DNA of 10,565 nt from Rhodoferax sp. UBA6134. Lineage in GTDB: Bacteria; Pseudomonadota; Gammaproteobacteria; Burkholderiales; Burkholderiaceae_C. The translations under genes were made by a program, and so were the position numbers. The stretch lies in contig DIVK01000019.1 of the NCBI GenBank assembly GCA_002422455.1, positions 2,895 through 13,459 of the forward strand, written 5' to 3'. Below, piece after piece: positions 1 through 6,750 of this stretch. Under the pieces are notes generated by a model, which was not told the origin of the DNA, did no database searches, and worked only from the letters and a program-made list of their open reading frames with translations. Numbering within the stretch: position 1 is the first letter of the stretch; each line of letters begins with the position of its first letter.

Positions 1-248
1 TGGAAGACGACGCCCTGCGGGTGCAGGCCAAGCTGCTCAAGGCCTTCTCCGAAGTCACCGGCATCCGCGCCGAACCCAGCCACGTGGACAGCCAGCGCTG
101 GCGTTACGCCCAGACCCTGCGGCCCCTGGGAGCATCCCATTTGTGGGACGCCAAGACCGGCATCGGCGCCTGCGGCGACTGGTGCCTGGGCCACCGGGTC
201 GAAGACGCCTTCCTCTCGGGTCTGGCACTGGCACTGGCAGTCGTTTAA
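1..248 (+). CDS. C-terminal end of an FAD/NAD(P)-dependent oxidoreductase (renalase-like), truncated by the left edge
   Basis: An open frame runs in from the left edge (first full codon at base 3) and stops with TAA at 246-248, giving about 81 residues. The tail has the pattern of small NAD(P)/FAD-dependent amine-oxidase or renalase-like proteins: a QRWRYA segment, then LWDAKTGIGACGDWC, then RVEDAFLSG. In this superfamily the GxCGDW stretch is the last FAD-contacting motif, and the following helix closes the flavin domain. The N-terminal Rossmann motif that would confirm FAD binding lies outside the window. The substrate cannot be told from this piece. It is followed by 91 bases without a gene before gluQ. 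The class is fairly sure, the exact function is not. Confidence 0.75.
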   Translation, partial: EDDALRVQAKLLKAFSEVTGIRAEPSHVDSQRWRYAQTLRPLGASHLWDAKTGIGACGDWCLGHRVEDAFLSGLALALAVV

Positions 249-257
249 CCCCCGCGC

Positions 258-320
258 TGCGCCGCTTCGCGGGTCGCCGCTCCCCCGCGGGAGCCCTCGC
301 ACCCTGGGGCGATCCGGCGG
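258..320. repeat. GC-rich hairpin, possibly an extragenic repeat, between the oxidoreductase and gluQ
   Basis: The gap at 249-339 is extremely GC-rich and contains a perfect 6-bp hairpin at 279-294 (GCTCCC, loop CCGC, GGGAGC) next to further GCG/CGC runs. No T-run follows, so it is a poor intrinsic terminator. The composition resembles short extragenic palindromic repeats common between genes in Comamonadaceae genomes; that is inference, since only one copy is in view. Confidence 0.35.
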
Positions 321-339
321 CACTCACGCCATAACCGCC

Positions 340-1239
340 ATGTCTGTTTACCGAGGTAGATTCGCCCCCTCCCCCACCGGGCCGCTGCACGCCGGCTCGC
401 TGGTCGCGGCACTGGCCAGCTGGCTGGACGCCAAAGCCCATGACGGGTGCTGGCTGGTACGTCTGGAAGACGTGGACGCACCGCGCTGCGTGCCGGACAT
501 GGACCGCGTCATCCTGCAGCAGCTGGCCGCCTGCGGCCTGCAGCCGGACGCACCGCCGGTGTGGCAATCGCAGCGCAGCGGGCTGTACCAGCAGGCGCTC
601 GACCAGCTGGTGGCGCGGGGGCTGGCCTACCCCTGCGCCTGCTCGCGCAAGGCCATTGAAACCGCGTTGAACCGCCAGGGACAGGGCCGCACACGCCACG
701 GTGAACTCATTTACCCCGGCACCTGCCGCACCGGCCTGCACGGCCGGGCGGGCCGGGCCTGGCGGCTGCGGACGAACACAACAACACCCATCATCCACTG
801 GACTGACCGCCGCCTGGGCGCCCAGCAGCAGGACGTGCCGGCCGAGGTGGGCGACTTTGTACTCAAGCGCGCCGATGGCTGTTTTGCCTACCAGCTCGCC
901 GTGGTGGTGGACGACGCGGCACAGGGCATCACCGACGTGGTGCGCGGCGAGGACCTGGCCGACAACACCGCGCGCCAAATCCTGCTGCAACAAGCCCTGC
1001 GCCAGCCGACGCCACACTACCTGCACACGCCGCTGGTGCGGGGGGTCAATGGCGAAAAGCTCTCCAAGCAGAACGGGGCTTTGGCGCTGGACACGAGCGA
1101 TCCGCTCGCCGCGCTGAACCGTGCTGCCGGTGTGCTGGGGCTGCCGGCGCAAGATGGCAGCGTGGCGGAGGCGCTCCGGTTCTGGGTTGGATTCTGGGAG
1201 TTTTCCCCCACGCACGCCCCCCGCCCCGCTGGACAATAG
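340..1239 (+). CDS. gluQ: Glutamyl-Q tRNA(Asp) synthetase
   Basis: This 299-residue protein is a shortened paralogue of the catalytic half of glutamyl-tRNA synthetase. The family activates glutamate and attaches it to queuosine at position 34 of tRNA-Asp rather than to a tRNA 3' end. Visible features are the N-terminal RFAPSPTGPLHAGSL with the HIGH-like signature HAGS at residues 17-20, and a zinc site of the GluQ type: Cys99-x-Cys101 followed by Tyr125-x3-Cys129. The KMSKS-like loop is KLSKQ at 240-244. There is no C-terminal anticodon-binding domain, as expected, and the length matches the family (E. coli YadB is about 300 residues). The ATG at 340 puts the conserved motif at the usual distance from the N-terminus, though no clear Shine-Dalgarno precedes it. 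It heads a rightward run with trmB and an RluA-type gene, all tRNA or RNA modification functions. Confidence 0.95.
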   Translation: MSVYRGRFAPSPTGPLHAGSLVAALASWLDAKAHDGCWLVRLEDVDAPRCVPDMDRVILQQLAACGLQPDAPPVWQSQRSGLYQQALDQLVARGLAYPCACSRKAIETALNRQGQGRTRHGELIYPGTCRTGLHGRAGRAWRLRTNTTTPIIHWTDRRLGAQQQDVPAEVGDFVLKRADGCFAYQLAVVVDDAAQGITDVVRGEDLADNTARQILLQQALRQPTPHYLHTPLVRGVNGEKLSKQNGALALDTSDPLAALNRAAGVLGLPAQDGSVAEALRFWVGFWEFSPTHAPRPAGQ

Positions 1240-1310
1240 AGGGGGAGATAGGGGGGGGAGAACAAGACTTCGGAAACCCTCAACGCAAAAAAGAAAACCA
1301 CAGGCCTCTC

Positions 1311-1316
1311 TACAAT
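1311..1316 (+). promoter_or_regulatory. Possible -10 box directly upstream of trmB
   Basis: TACAAT is followed by seven C residues and then the GTG start at 1324. If it is a sigma-70 -10 element, transcription would begin at or within a base or two of the start codon, so the mRNA would be leaderless. No Shine-Dalgarno lies upstream of the GTG, which fits. No good -35 hexamer is seen at 15-19 bases, which argues against it. Confidence 0.35.
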
Positions 1317-1323
1317 CCCCCCC

Positions 1324-2145
1324 GTGAACGATACAAACCAACCCACCCCAGCAGCCCCTCCCGCGCCCACCGGCGGCACGCGCAGCCCCCGCGTCCGGGG
1401 CTGCCTGCCCGAGGGCGTGAGCTATCCCAAGGAAATCAAGAGTTTTGTACGGCGCGCCGGTCGCACCACCACCGGCCAGGCCAAGGCGTTCGAGGACATG
1501 GGCCCCCGTTTTTTGCTGCCGTACCAGACTGGCGCGCTTGATCTTGCTGCAGCTTTCGCCGATGCCGCGCAGGCCGATGACCCAGGCGCTTCCAACGCCC
1601 GGCCGCTGATCCTGGAGATCGGCTTCGGCATGGGCGAGGCCACCGCCCACATCGCCGCGCTGATGCCGGAAAAAAACTTCCTTTGCTGCGAGGTGCATGA
1701 ACCCGGCGTGGGTGCCTTGCTCAAGCGCATCGGCGAGCAGGGCCTGCGCAACATCCGCATCGTGTCGCACGACGCGGTCGAAGTCATCGACCACATGCTG
1801 GCGCCGCAGAGCCTGGACGGCATTCACATCTTCTTTCCCGATCCGTGGCACAAGAAAAAACACAATAAACGTCGCCTGATCCAGAGCCCCCTCATCGCCA
1901 AACTGGCAGCCCGCCTCAAGCCGGGCGGCTACCTGCACTGCGCCACCGACTGGCGGCCCTACGCCGAGCAGATGCTGGAAGTGCTCAGCGCCGAGCCGCT
2001 GCTGAAAAACACCGCCGCGCCCGGCGACGCGGAGCTGCCGGGCTACGCCGCCAAACCCCACTACAGGCCACTAACCAAGTTCGAAAACCGCGGCATCAAA
2101 CTCGGGCACGGCGTGTGGGACGTGGTGTTTGAGCGGGTCGCGTGA
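1324..2145 (+). CDS. trmB: tRNA (guanine-N7-)-methyltransferase
   Basis: The 273-residue product is a class I SAM-dependent methyltransferase that makes m7G at position 46 in the variable loop of tRNAs. The SAM-binding glycine motif is LEIGFGMGE at residues 97-105. The family signature FFPDPWHKKKHNKRR starts at about 170 and includes Asp173. A TDW motif and the C-terminal TKFENRGIKLGHGVWDVVF complete the fold. A conserved KSFVRRAGR block opens the family core near residue 40. The first ~30 residues are Pro/Ala-rich and probably disordered. Start choice is uncertain: GTG at 1324 is the upstream candidate, with only C residues before it. A GTG at 1417 would trim the low-complexity leader and keep the core. 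It sits 84 bases after gluQ and 43 before the ATG of the next gene, and is probably cotranscribed at least in part. Confidence 0.93.
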   Translation: MNDTNQPTPAAPPAPTGGTRSPRVRGCLPEGVSYPKEIKSFVRRAGRTTTGQAKAFEDMGPRFLLPYQTGALDLAAAFADAAQADDPGASNARPLILEIGFGMGEATAHIAALMPEKNFLCCEVHEPGVGALLKRIGEQGLRNIRIVSHDAVEVIDHMLAPQSLDGIHIFFPDPWHKKKHNKRRLIQSPLIAKLAARLKPGGYLHCATDWRPYAEQMLEVLSAEPLLKNTAAPGDAELPGYAAKPHYRPLTKFENRGIKLGHGVWDVVFERVA

Positions 2146-2188
2146 TGAACTCCTCGCCTGTCACTGCGCAGCGCACCCGCCACGGCCA

Positions 2189-3121
2189 ATGACCCCGCCA
2201 ACCGGCCATTTCGTGCCACCCGCCCGCAACGGCATCGGCCCCAGCTGCATCGGCCTGCCCGCCGGAGCCTGGCCCGCCACCCTGGATTTCTTGACGGAGC
2301 GCTTCCCCGCCATCTCGCGCGATGTCTGGCAGCAGCGCATGCGGCAAGGCGACGTGGTGGACGAGTACGGCATACCGGTCACGCCAAGCACGCCCTACCG
2401 GGGCCACCGCCGCATCTACTATTACCGCGCGGTGCCGGATGAGCCGCGCATCCCGTTTGACGAGGTCGTCCTGTTTCAGGACGAGCAGTTGGTGGTGGTC
2501 GACAAGCCGCATTTTTTGCCGGTGGTGCCATCCGGCGGCTACCTGAACGAGACCGTGCTGGTGCGGCTCAAGCAGAAACTGGGCATCGACACGCTCGTGC
2601 CGGTACACCGCATCGACCGCGACACGGCGGGGCTGGTCATGTTCTCGAAACAGCCCGCCACGCGCGCCGTCTACCACGCGCTGTTCAGCCAGCGCAACGT
2701 CAAAAAGACCTACGAAGCCATCGCCCCCTGGCGGGCAGACGTGACGCTGCCCCTCAGCCGCGAGAGCCGCATCGTCGAGGCCGGCCACTTCATGCTGCAG
2801 CACGAGGTCAGCGGCCCGCCCAACGCCGTCACCCACCTGGAGGTGCTGGCGGTGCGTGGCGCCCTGGCCCGCTATGCCCTGCGCCCCGTCACCGGCAAAC
2901 GCCACCAGTTGCGCGTACACATGGCCGCCCTGGGCCTGCCGATCGTGGGCGACGGCCTGTACCCGACCCTCACGCCCGCGGGGCAAATCGACTACGCGCA
3001 GCCACTGCAACTGCTGGCCAGGTCGATCGAGTTTGTCGATCCCGTCAGCGGCGAGCCGCGCCACTTCGAGAGCCAGCGCCGCCTGAACTGGGACAACCGG
3101 GATGAAAGCGGTGGCCCCTAG
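2189..3121 (+). CDS. RluA-family pseudouridine synthase
   Basis: The 310-residue protein converts uridine to pseudouridine in an RNA. The catalytic block is HRIDRDTAG at residues 140-148, with Asp143 in the position of the nucleophilic aspartate of RluA enzymes. It is followed by the family segments KTYEAI and, near the C-terminal end of the catalytic domain, TGKRHQLRVHMAALGLPIVGD. The N-terminal part (LDFLTERFP..., MRQGDVVDEYG) looks like a small S4-type RNA-binding domain. The target (rRNA or tRNA site) cannot be assigned from sequence alone, so no symbol is given. ATG 2189 is chosen because it gives a normal N-terminus without overlapping trmB; an in-frame TTG at 2129 would add 20 residues and overlap trmB by 17 bases. 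No convincing Shine-Dalgarno precedes either start. TrmB as neighbour fits a tRNA/rRNA modification group. Confidence 0.9.
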   Translation: MTPPTGHFVPPARNGIGPSCIGLPAGAWPATLDFLTERFPAISRDVWQQRMRQGDVVDEYGIPVTPSTPYRGHRRIYYYRAVPDEPRIPFDEVVLFQDEQLVVVDKPHFLPVVPSGGYLNETVLVRLKQKLGIDTLVPVHRIDRDTAGLVMFSKQPATRAVYHALFSQRNVKKTYEAIAPWRADVTLPLSRESRIVEAGHFMLQHEVSGPPNAVTHLEVLAVRGALARYALRPVTGKRHQLRVHMAALGLPIVGDGLYPTLTPAGQIDYAQPLQLLARSIEFVDPVSGEPRHFESQRRLNWDNRDESGGP

Positions 3122-3177
3122 TGCGGCCTGCTGACAGGCTGGTTAACATCGACGCCACCCTCATGAAGGCTACGACC

Positions 3178-3351
3178 ATGAAAACCATCACCTCAATTGG
3201 CCAGCCCATACCACCGGAGCTGCCCCCGGCACCGTTTCAGCCGCCCCCGGAGGATGAGCCGGGCAAGCCGCCCCGGCCCAACGAACCGGCGCCGTTCGAG
3301 CCGGCCCTGCCCGATCCGGAGCCCAGCATCGTGCCCGTGCCCAGGGCCTGA
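3178..3351 (+). CDS. Small proline-rich acidic protein of unknown function
   Basis: A 57-residue frame begins at ATG 3178 and ends with TGA at 3349-3351. GAAGG at 3165-3169 lies 8 bases before the ATG, which decides this start over ATG 3163 and the GTG at 3121 that overlaps the upstream stop. After a short N-terminus (MKTITSIGQ) the chain is 21 prolines in 57 residues, mixed with Glu, Asp and Ala. Blocks include PPELPPAPFQPPP and a second APF-x-P at residues 38-42. It should be unstructured. There is no signal peptide or membrane segment. I do not recognise it and give no function. It lies between the pseudouridine synthase gene and the 3' end of alaS, convergent with alaS. The good ribosome site and GC-ending codons favour a real gene, but a short C-rich frame can arise by chance. 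Confidence 0.55.
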   Translation: MKTITSIGQPIPPELPPAPFQPPPEDEPGKPPRPNEPAPFEPALPDPEPSIVPVPRA

Positions 3352-3367
3352 CGGGCAAACCAGCCCG
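3352..3367. other. Hairpin between convergent gene ends
   Basis: CGGGC, a six-base loop and GCCCG form a 5-bp stem between the stop of the proline-rich ORF (3351) and the stop of alaS (3373). It has no T-run on either side. It could help end transcription from both directions but is weak. Confidence 0.3.
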
Positions 3368-3372
3368 CGCGC

Positions 3373-6018
3373 TCAGACCCTGGCGCTGACCCAGCCCGGC
3401 ACGCTGCTCAGGGCGGCAGCCAGTTTGGCCGGTTCGGTGCCGCCGGCCATGGCCATGTCGGCCTTGCCGCCACCCTTGCCGCCGACCTGGGCGGCGATGA
3501 AGTTGACCAGCTCCCCGGCCTTGACCTTGCCCGTGGTATCGGGCGTGACACCGGCGGCGATCTGCACCTTGTCGCCGTCGACTGCCGCCAGCACGATGAC
3601 GGCAGTTTTGAGTTTGTCTTTCAGCTTGTCCAGGGTGTCGCGCAGGGTTTTGGTATCCGCGCCTTCGAGCCGGGCGGCCAGCACCCGCAACACGACCCCA
3701 TCCTTGCCCGTCACGGCCAGCGCCTGCGCCATGAGTTCGTCGCCCTGGCTGGACGCCAGCCTGCCCTTGAGCGCGGCAATTTCCTTCTCCATCGACTTGA
3801 CGTGATCGAGCATCTGGCCGATGCGCTCATTGACCTCCACCACGGGCGCCTTGAGGGTGTCCGCCGCCGCCGTCACCGTGTCTTCCAGCTCCTGCAGGTA
3901 GCTCAGTGCATGCTGGCCCGTCACCGCCTCGATGCGGCGCACGCCGGAGGCCACGCCGCTTTGCGCCACCACCTTGAACAGGCCGATGTCGCCACTGCGC
4001 TGCACGTGTGTGCCGCCGCACAGTTCGCGGCTGGCGCCAATGTCGAGCACGCGCACCGACTCACCGTACTTCTCGCCGAACAGCATCACGGCGCCGGTCT
4101 TCTGCGCTGCCTCGATGTCCATCACGCGGGCCTGCGTCGCGGCGTTGGCCAGAATCTCGGCATTGACGCGGGCCTCGATCTCGCGGACCTGGGCGTCGGT
4201 GACGGGAGCGTTGTGGGCAAAGTCAAAACGGGTGCGCTCAGGCGTCACCAGGCTGCCCTTTTGCTGCACGTGCTCGCCCAGCACCTCGCGCAGCGCCTTG
4301 TGCATCAGGTGGGTGGCGCTGTGGTTGCGCTGGGTGGCGGCCCGCAGCGCGGCATCCACATGGGCGGTGACGACCGCGCCCACCTTGAGCGTGCCGTTCT
4401 TGAGCGTGCCGTGGTGGCCAAACACGTCGGCCTTGATTTTCTGGGTGTCGGCCACCTCGAACAGGGCGCTGTCACAGAAGACGGCGCCAACGTCGCCGAC
4501 CTGGCCGCCGCTCTCGCTGTAAAACGGCGTACTGTCCAGCACCACCACGCCGGCTTGTCCGGCCTGCAACTCAGCCAGCTCCGCACCGTCGGCGTAGAGC
4601 GCCACCACTTTGGAAACTTGCGTCAGGCTGTCGTAACCGACGAAGTCATTGCCGTCCCCGTTGTAGTCCAGCGCCCGGTCCATCTTGAACTTGCCGGCGG
4701 CGCGGCCCTGGGCCTTTTGTTTTTCCATGGCGGCAGCAAAGCCGGCCTCGTCCACGCTCAGGCCGCGCTCGCGGCACACGTCGGCCGACAGATCGAGCGG
4801 GAAGCCATAGGTGTCGTGCAGCTTGAAGGCCACCTCGCCGGGCAGCACCTTGACCCCGTCTTCCAGCGCGGCATCCAGAATCTGCATGCCGTTCTCCAGC
4901 GTCTCGTAGAAGCGCTCTTCCTCGGCCTTGAGCACCTCGGTGATGCGTTTTTCGTCGGCTTTGAGTTTCGGGTAGGCCTCGCCCATCAGCGCCACCAGAT
5001 CGGGCACCAGCTTGTGGAAGAACGGTGTCTTGCGGTCCAGCTTGTAGCCGTGGCGGATGGCGCGGCGGATGATGCGGCGCTGCACATAGCCACGCCCTTC
5101 GTTGGAAGGGGTCACGCCGTCGCTGACCAGAAAGGCCGTCGCACGGATATGGTCGGCAATCACGCGCAGGCTCTTGTTGCCCAGATCGACACAGCCGGTT
5201 TCACGCGCGGCGGCCTTGATCAGCGCGTCGAAAATATCAATTTCGTAGTTGCTGTGTACGTGCTGCAAAATGGCCGCCAGGCGCTCCAGCCCCATGCCGG
5301 TATCGACACAGGGCGCAGGCAAACTGACCAGGCTGCCGTCGCTTTGCATGTCGAACTGCATGAACACGTGGTTCCAGATTTCGATGAAGCGGTCGCCGTC
5401 TTCGCCCGGGCTGCCCGGCGGGCCGCCCGGGATGTCCGGGCCATGGTCGTAGAAGATTTCCGAGCACGGGCCGCAGGGGCCGGTGTCGGCCATCATCCAG
5501 AAATTGTCGGAAGCGTATTTCTTGCCCTTGTTGTCGCCGATGCGAATCACGCGCTCGGACGGCAAGCCGATTTCTTTCGTCCAGATGTCATAGGCTTCCT
5601 GGTCGTCGATGTAGACCGTGACCAGCAGTTTGTCGGCCGGCAGGCCATAGACCTGGGTCAGCAGCTCCCAGCCCCATTTCAGCGAGTCGCGCTTGAAATA
5701 GTCGCCAAAGCTCCAGTTGCCCAGCATCTCGAAGAAAGTGTGGTGGCGCGCGGTGTAACCCACGTTCTCCAGATCGTTGTGCTTGCCCCCGGCGCGCAGA
5801 CAGGCCTGCACCGAGGCAGCGCGCACGTAAGAGCGCTTGTCGCTGCCGAGAAACACGTCCTTGAACTGCACCATGCCCGAGTTGGTGAACATCAACGTCG
5901 GGTCGTTGCCCGGCACCAATGGGCTGCTGGGCACCACGGTATGCCCCTTGGACTCGAAGAAATCCAGAAATATCTTGCGGATATCGGCAACGCTAACGGG
6001 GGTGGCAGGTGAATTCAT
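3373..6018 (-). CDS. alaS: Alanyl-tRNA synthetase
   Basis: The 881-residue protein charges tRNA-Ala and hydrolyses mischarged Ser/Gly-tRNA-Ala, in the cytoplasm. It has the full bacterial architecture. The class II aminoacylation domain comes first (PTLMFTNSGMVQFKDVFLG, then a CLRAGGKHNDLENVGYTARHHTFFEMLGNWSFGDYFK region). The tRNA-recognition region follows (to about residue 460), then the editing domain and a C-terminal C-Ala domain rich in glycine (GGKGGGKADMAMAGG) ending in PGWVSARV. The editing-site zinc ligands are intact: His566 and His570 in HSATH, and Cys667 and His671 in CGGTH. Length is normal for betaproteobacteria. The ATG at 6016-6018 gives the expected N-terminus; the bases before it have no clear Shine-Dalgarno. 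It stands alone on the minus strand, facing away from the tRNA-Gly region. Confidence 0.98.
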   Translation of the reverse strand: MNSPATPVSVADIRKIFLDFFESKGHTVVPSSPLVPGNDPTLMFTNSGMVQFKDVFLGSDKRSYVRAASVQACLRAGGKHNDLENVGYTARHHTFFEMLGNWSFGDYFKRDSLKWGWELLTQVYGLPADKLLVTVYIDDQEAYDIWTKEIGLPSERVIRIGDNKGKKYASDNFWMMADTGPCGPCSEIFYDHGPDIPGGPPGSPGEDGDRFIEIWNHVFMQFDMQSDGSLVSLPAPCVDTGMGLERLAAILQHVHSNYEIDIFDALIKAAARETGCVDLGNKSLRVIADHIRATAFLVSDGVTPSNEGRGYVQRRIIRRAIRHGYKLDRKTPFFHKLVPDLVALMGEAYPKLKADEKRITEVLKAEEERFYETLENGMQILDAALEDGVKVLPGEVAFKLHDTYGFPLDLSADVCRERGLSVDEAGFAAAMEKQKAQGRAAGKFKMDRALDYNGDGNDFVGYDSLTQVSKVVALYADGAELAELQAGQAGVVVLDSTPFYSESGGQVGDVGAVFCDSALFEVADTQKIKADVFGHHGTLKNGTLKVGAVVTAHVDAALRAATQRNHSATHLMHKALREVLGEHVQQKGSLVTPERTRFDFAHNAPVTDAQVREIEARVNAEILANAATQARVMDIEAAQKTGAVMLFGEKYGESVRVLDIGASRELCGGTHVQRSGDIGLFKVVAQSGVASGVRRIEAVTGQHALSYLQELEDTVTAAADTLKAPVVEVNERIGQMLDHVKSMEKEIAALKGRLASSQGDELMAQALAVTGKDGVVLRVLAARLEGADTKTLRDTLDKLKDKLKTAVIVLAAVDGDKVQIAAGVTPDTTGKVKAGELVNFIAAQVGGKGGGKADMAMAGGTEPAKLAAALSSVPGWVSARV

Positions 6019-6116
6019 GGCGTGGGGAATGGTTGATGGATTCTCGAAGGGGGAAGCGCGGAAGCCGGCAAAGCACCGCAGGGGAAAAACCCGTCCACCC
6101 GACCGGGCAATTTTAA

Positions 6117-6206
6117 GTCATCAATCTTGGCCGCGAGGGCTCGCACCACGGCGTGGACGACTACGTGGAGATCAAGTACCTCTGCCTGGACGACAGCCTG
6201 AAGTAA
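6117..6206 (+). pseudogene. gabD: 3' remnant of an NAD(P)-dependent succinate-semialdehyde dehydrogenase gene
   Basis: Read in the frame ending with TAA at 6204-6206, bases 6126-6203 encode LGREGSHHGVDDYVEIKYLC plus LDDSLK. This is the extreme C-terminus of GabD-type succinate-semialdehyde dehydrogenases, where LGREGSxxGxxDYxEIKYxC follows the last catalytic-domain strand. The similarity starts abruptly at Leu and an in-frame TAA (6114-6116) lies just upstream, so only about 27 of roughly 480 codons survive. Codons are still GC-ending and typical of a real gene, so the loss may be fairly recent. The fragment lies between the 5' end of alaS and the tRNA-Gly gene, and no start codon or ribosome site serves it. 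The alternative is a chance match; the match is too long and specific for that to be likely. Confidence 0.8.
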
Positions 6207-6275
6207 AATTCAAGCCCTTGCGGGACAGACCGCCAGTTGCGAGACTGATCGGACCTGTCCCTGACTGTTCTCGAT

Positions 6276-6349
6276 GCGGGTGTAGTTCAATGGCAGAACG
6301 GCAGCTTCCCAAGCTTCATACGAGGGTTCGATTCCCTTCACCCGCTCCA
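6276..6349 (+). tRNA. tRNA-Gly (anticodon CCC), CCA encoded
   Basis: A full cloverleaf can be drawn. The acceptor stem is GCGGGTG/CACCCGC, the D arm GTTC-AATGGCA-GAAC, the anticodon loop TTCCCAA with CCC at 6308-6310, and the variable loop ATAC. The T arm is GAGGG-TTCGATT-CCCTT, followed by discriminator T and encoded CCA at 6347-6349. It closely matches E. coli tRNA-Gly(CCC). The anticodon stem GCAGC/GCTTC has one mismatch, C28 opposite U42, where related genes have a C-G pair. The 3' half is repeated imperfectly at 6665-6688 on the far side of an integrase remnant. No strong promoter hexamers are evident upstream. Confidence 0.95.
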
Positions 6350-6364
6350 AATGGCAGCTTTTTA

Positions 6365-6660
6365 GCGTCTCGTACAGACGGGATTGCCCCCAGCGCATCC
6401 AAGCGCGAGGAAAAACAAGCCAAATCCGTCGAAACGGCAAACACCTATGAAATCGTGGCGCGTGAGTTCCACGCCATGAGGGCCGCAAGCCGAAGGGAAG
6501 GCCATGGGGCCAAGTGGCTGCGCATGAACGAGCTTTTACCTTTTCCCGCACGTCGGTGCCCTGCCTTTGTCTACGATCAAGGCGTCCACGCTGCTGGCGG
6601 TGCAGCGCAAGATGGAAGGCAAGGGCATTCTCAGCACGGCGCCAGACCTGCAAGCCAGGA
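6365..6660 (+). pseudogene. Decayed tyrosine-type (P4-like) phage integrase fragment
   Basis: Beginning 16 bases after the tRNA-Gly gene, one frame reads ASRTDGIAPSASKREEKQAK and then SVETANTYEIVAREFHA...GAKWLRMNE. This is the junction between the N-terminal DUF4102 arm and the core-binding domain of P4-family integrases. Near 6532-6542 the similarity moves to another frame, which continues LFPHVGALPLSTIKASTLLA and VQRKMEGKGILSTAPDLQ, the next part of the same domain. So the gene carries a frameshift, and it lacks both the N-terminal ~80 residues and the entire catalytic domain (no R...HxxR...Y). Integrases of this family use tRNA 3' ends as attachment sites, and the position and orientation next to tRNA-Gly fit that. 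Similarity stops just before the copied tRNA 3' end at 6665. It cannot be functional. Confidence 0.8.
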
Positions 6661-6664
6661 CATT

Positions 6665-6688
6665 GTTCGATTCCCCTCACCCCCCCGA
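6665..6688 (+). repeat. Degenerate direct repeat of the tRNA-Gly 3' end (candidate att site)
   Basis: Bases 6666-6682 match 6327-6343 of the tRNA-Gly gene at 16 of 17 positions (TTCGATTCCC then T or C, then TCACCC). Over 6665-6688 versus 6326-6349 the match is 20 of 24. The copies are 339 bases apart in the same orientation and bracket the integrase remnant, the arrangement left by tRNA-targeted integration. Confidence 0.6.
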
Positions 6689-6750
6689 TTCTTGCAATTC
6701 TTCTGTACCCCGCCACCGCGTCAGCGGCATCCCATGTGGCGCGTGCGACA

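Noticed and set aside
1240..1265. G-rich tract after gluQ as a possible G-quadruplex or terminator
   Set aside because: There is no hairpin with a T-run, and G-runs are common in such GC-rich spacers. Nothing beyond composition supports a function.
55..2061. A 668-codon open frame on the minus strand
   Set aside because: It lies antisense to gluQ and trmB, which both carry clear family motifs, and crosses their intergenic gap with low-complexity sequence.
2096..3064. A 322-codon minus-strand frame
   Set aside because: It is the antisense shadow of the RluA-family gene and has no domain of its own.
3802..6012. A 736-codon open frame on the plus strand, opposite alaS
   Set aside because: It is the mirror of a long high-GC gene: stops are rare antisense to GC-ending codons. 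Its product is His/Ala/Val/Gln-rich with no recognisable domain, while alaS has all its motifs.
6210..6716. A minus-strand frame of 168 codons containing VKGIEPSYEAWEAAVLPLNYT
   Set aside because: That peptide is simply the reverse complement of the tRNA-Gly gene translated, a well-known false protein in databases.
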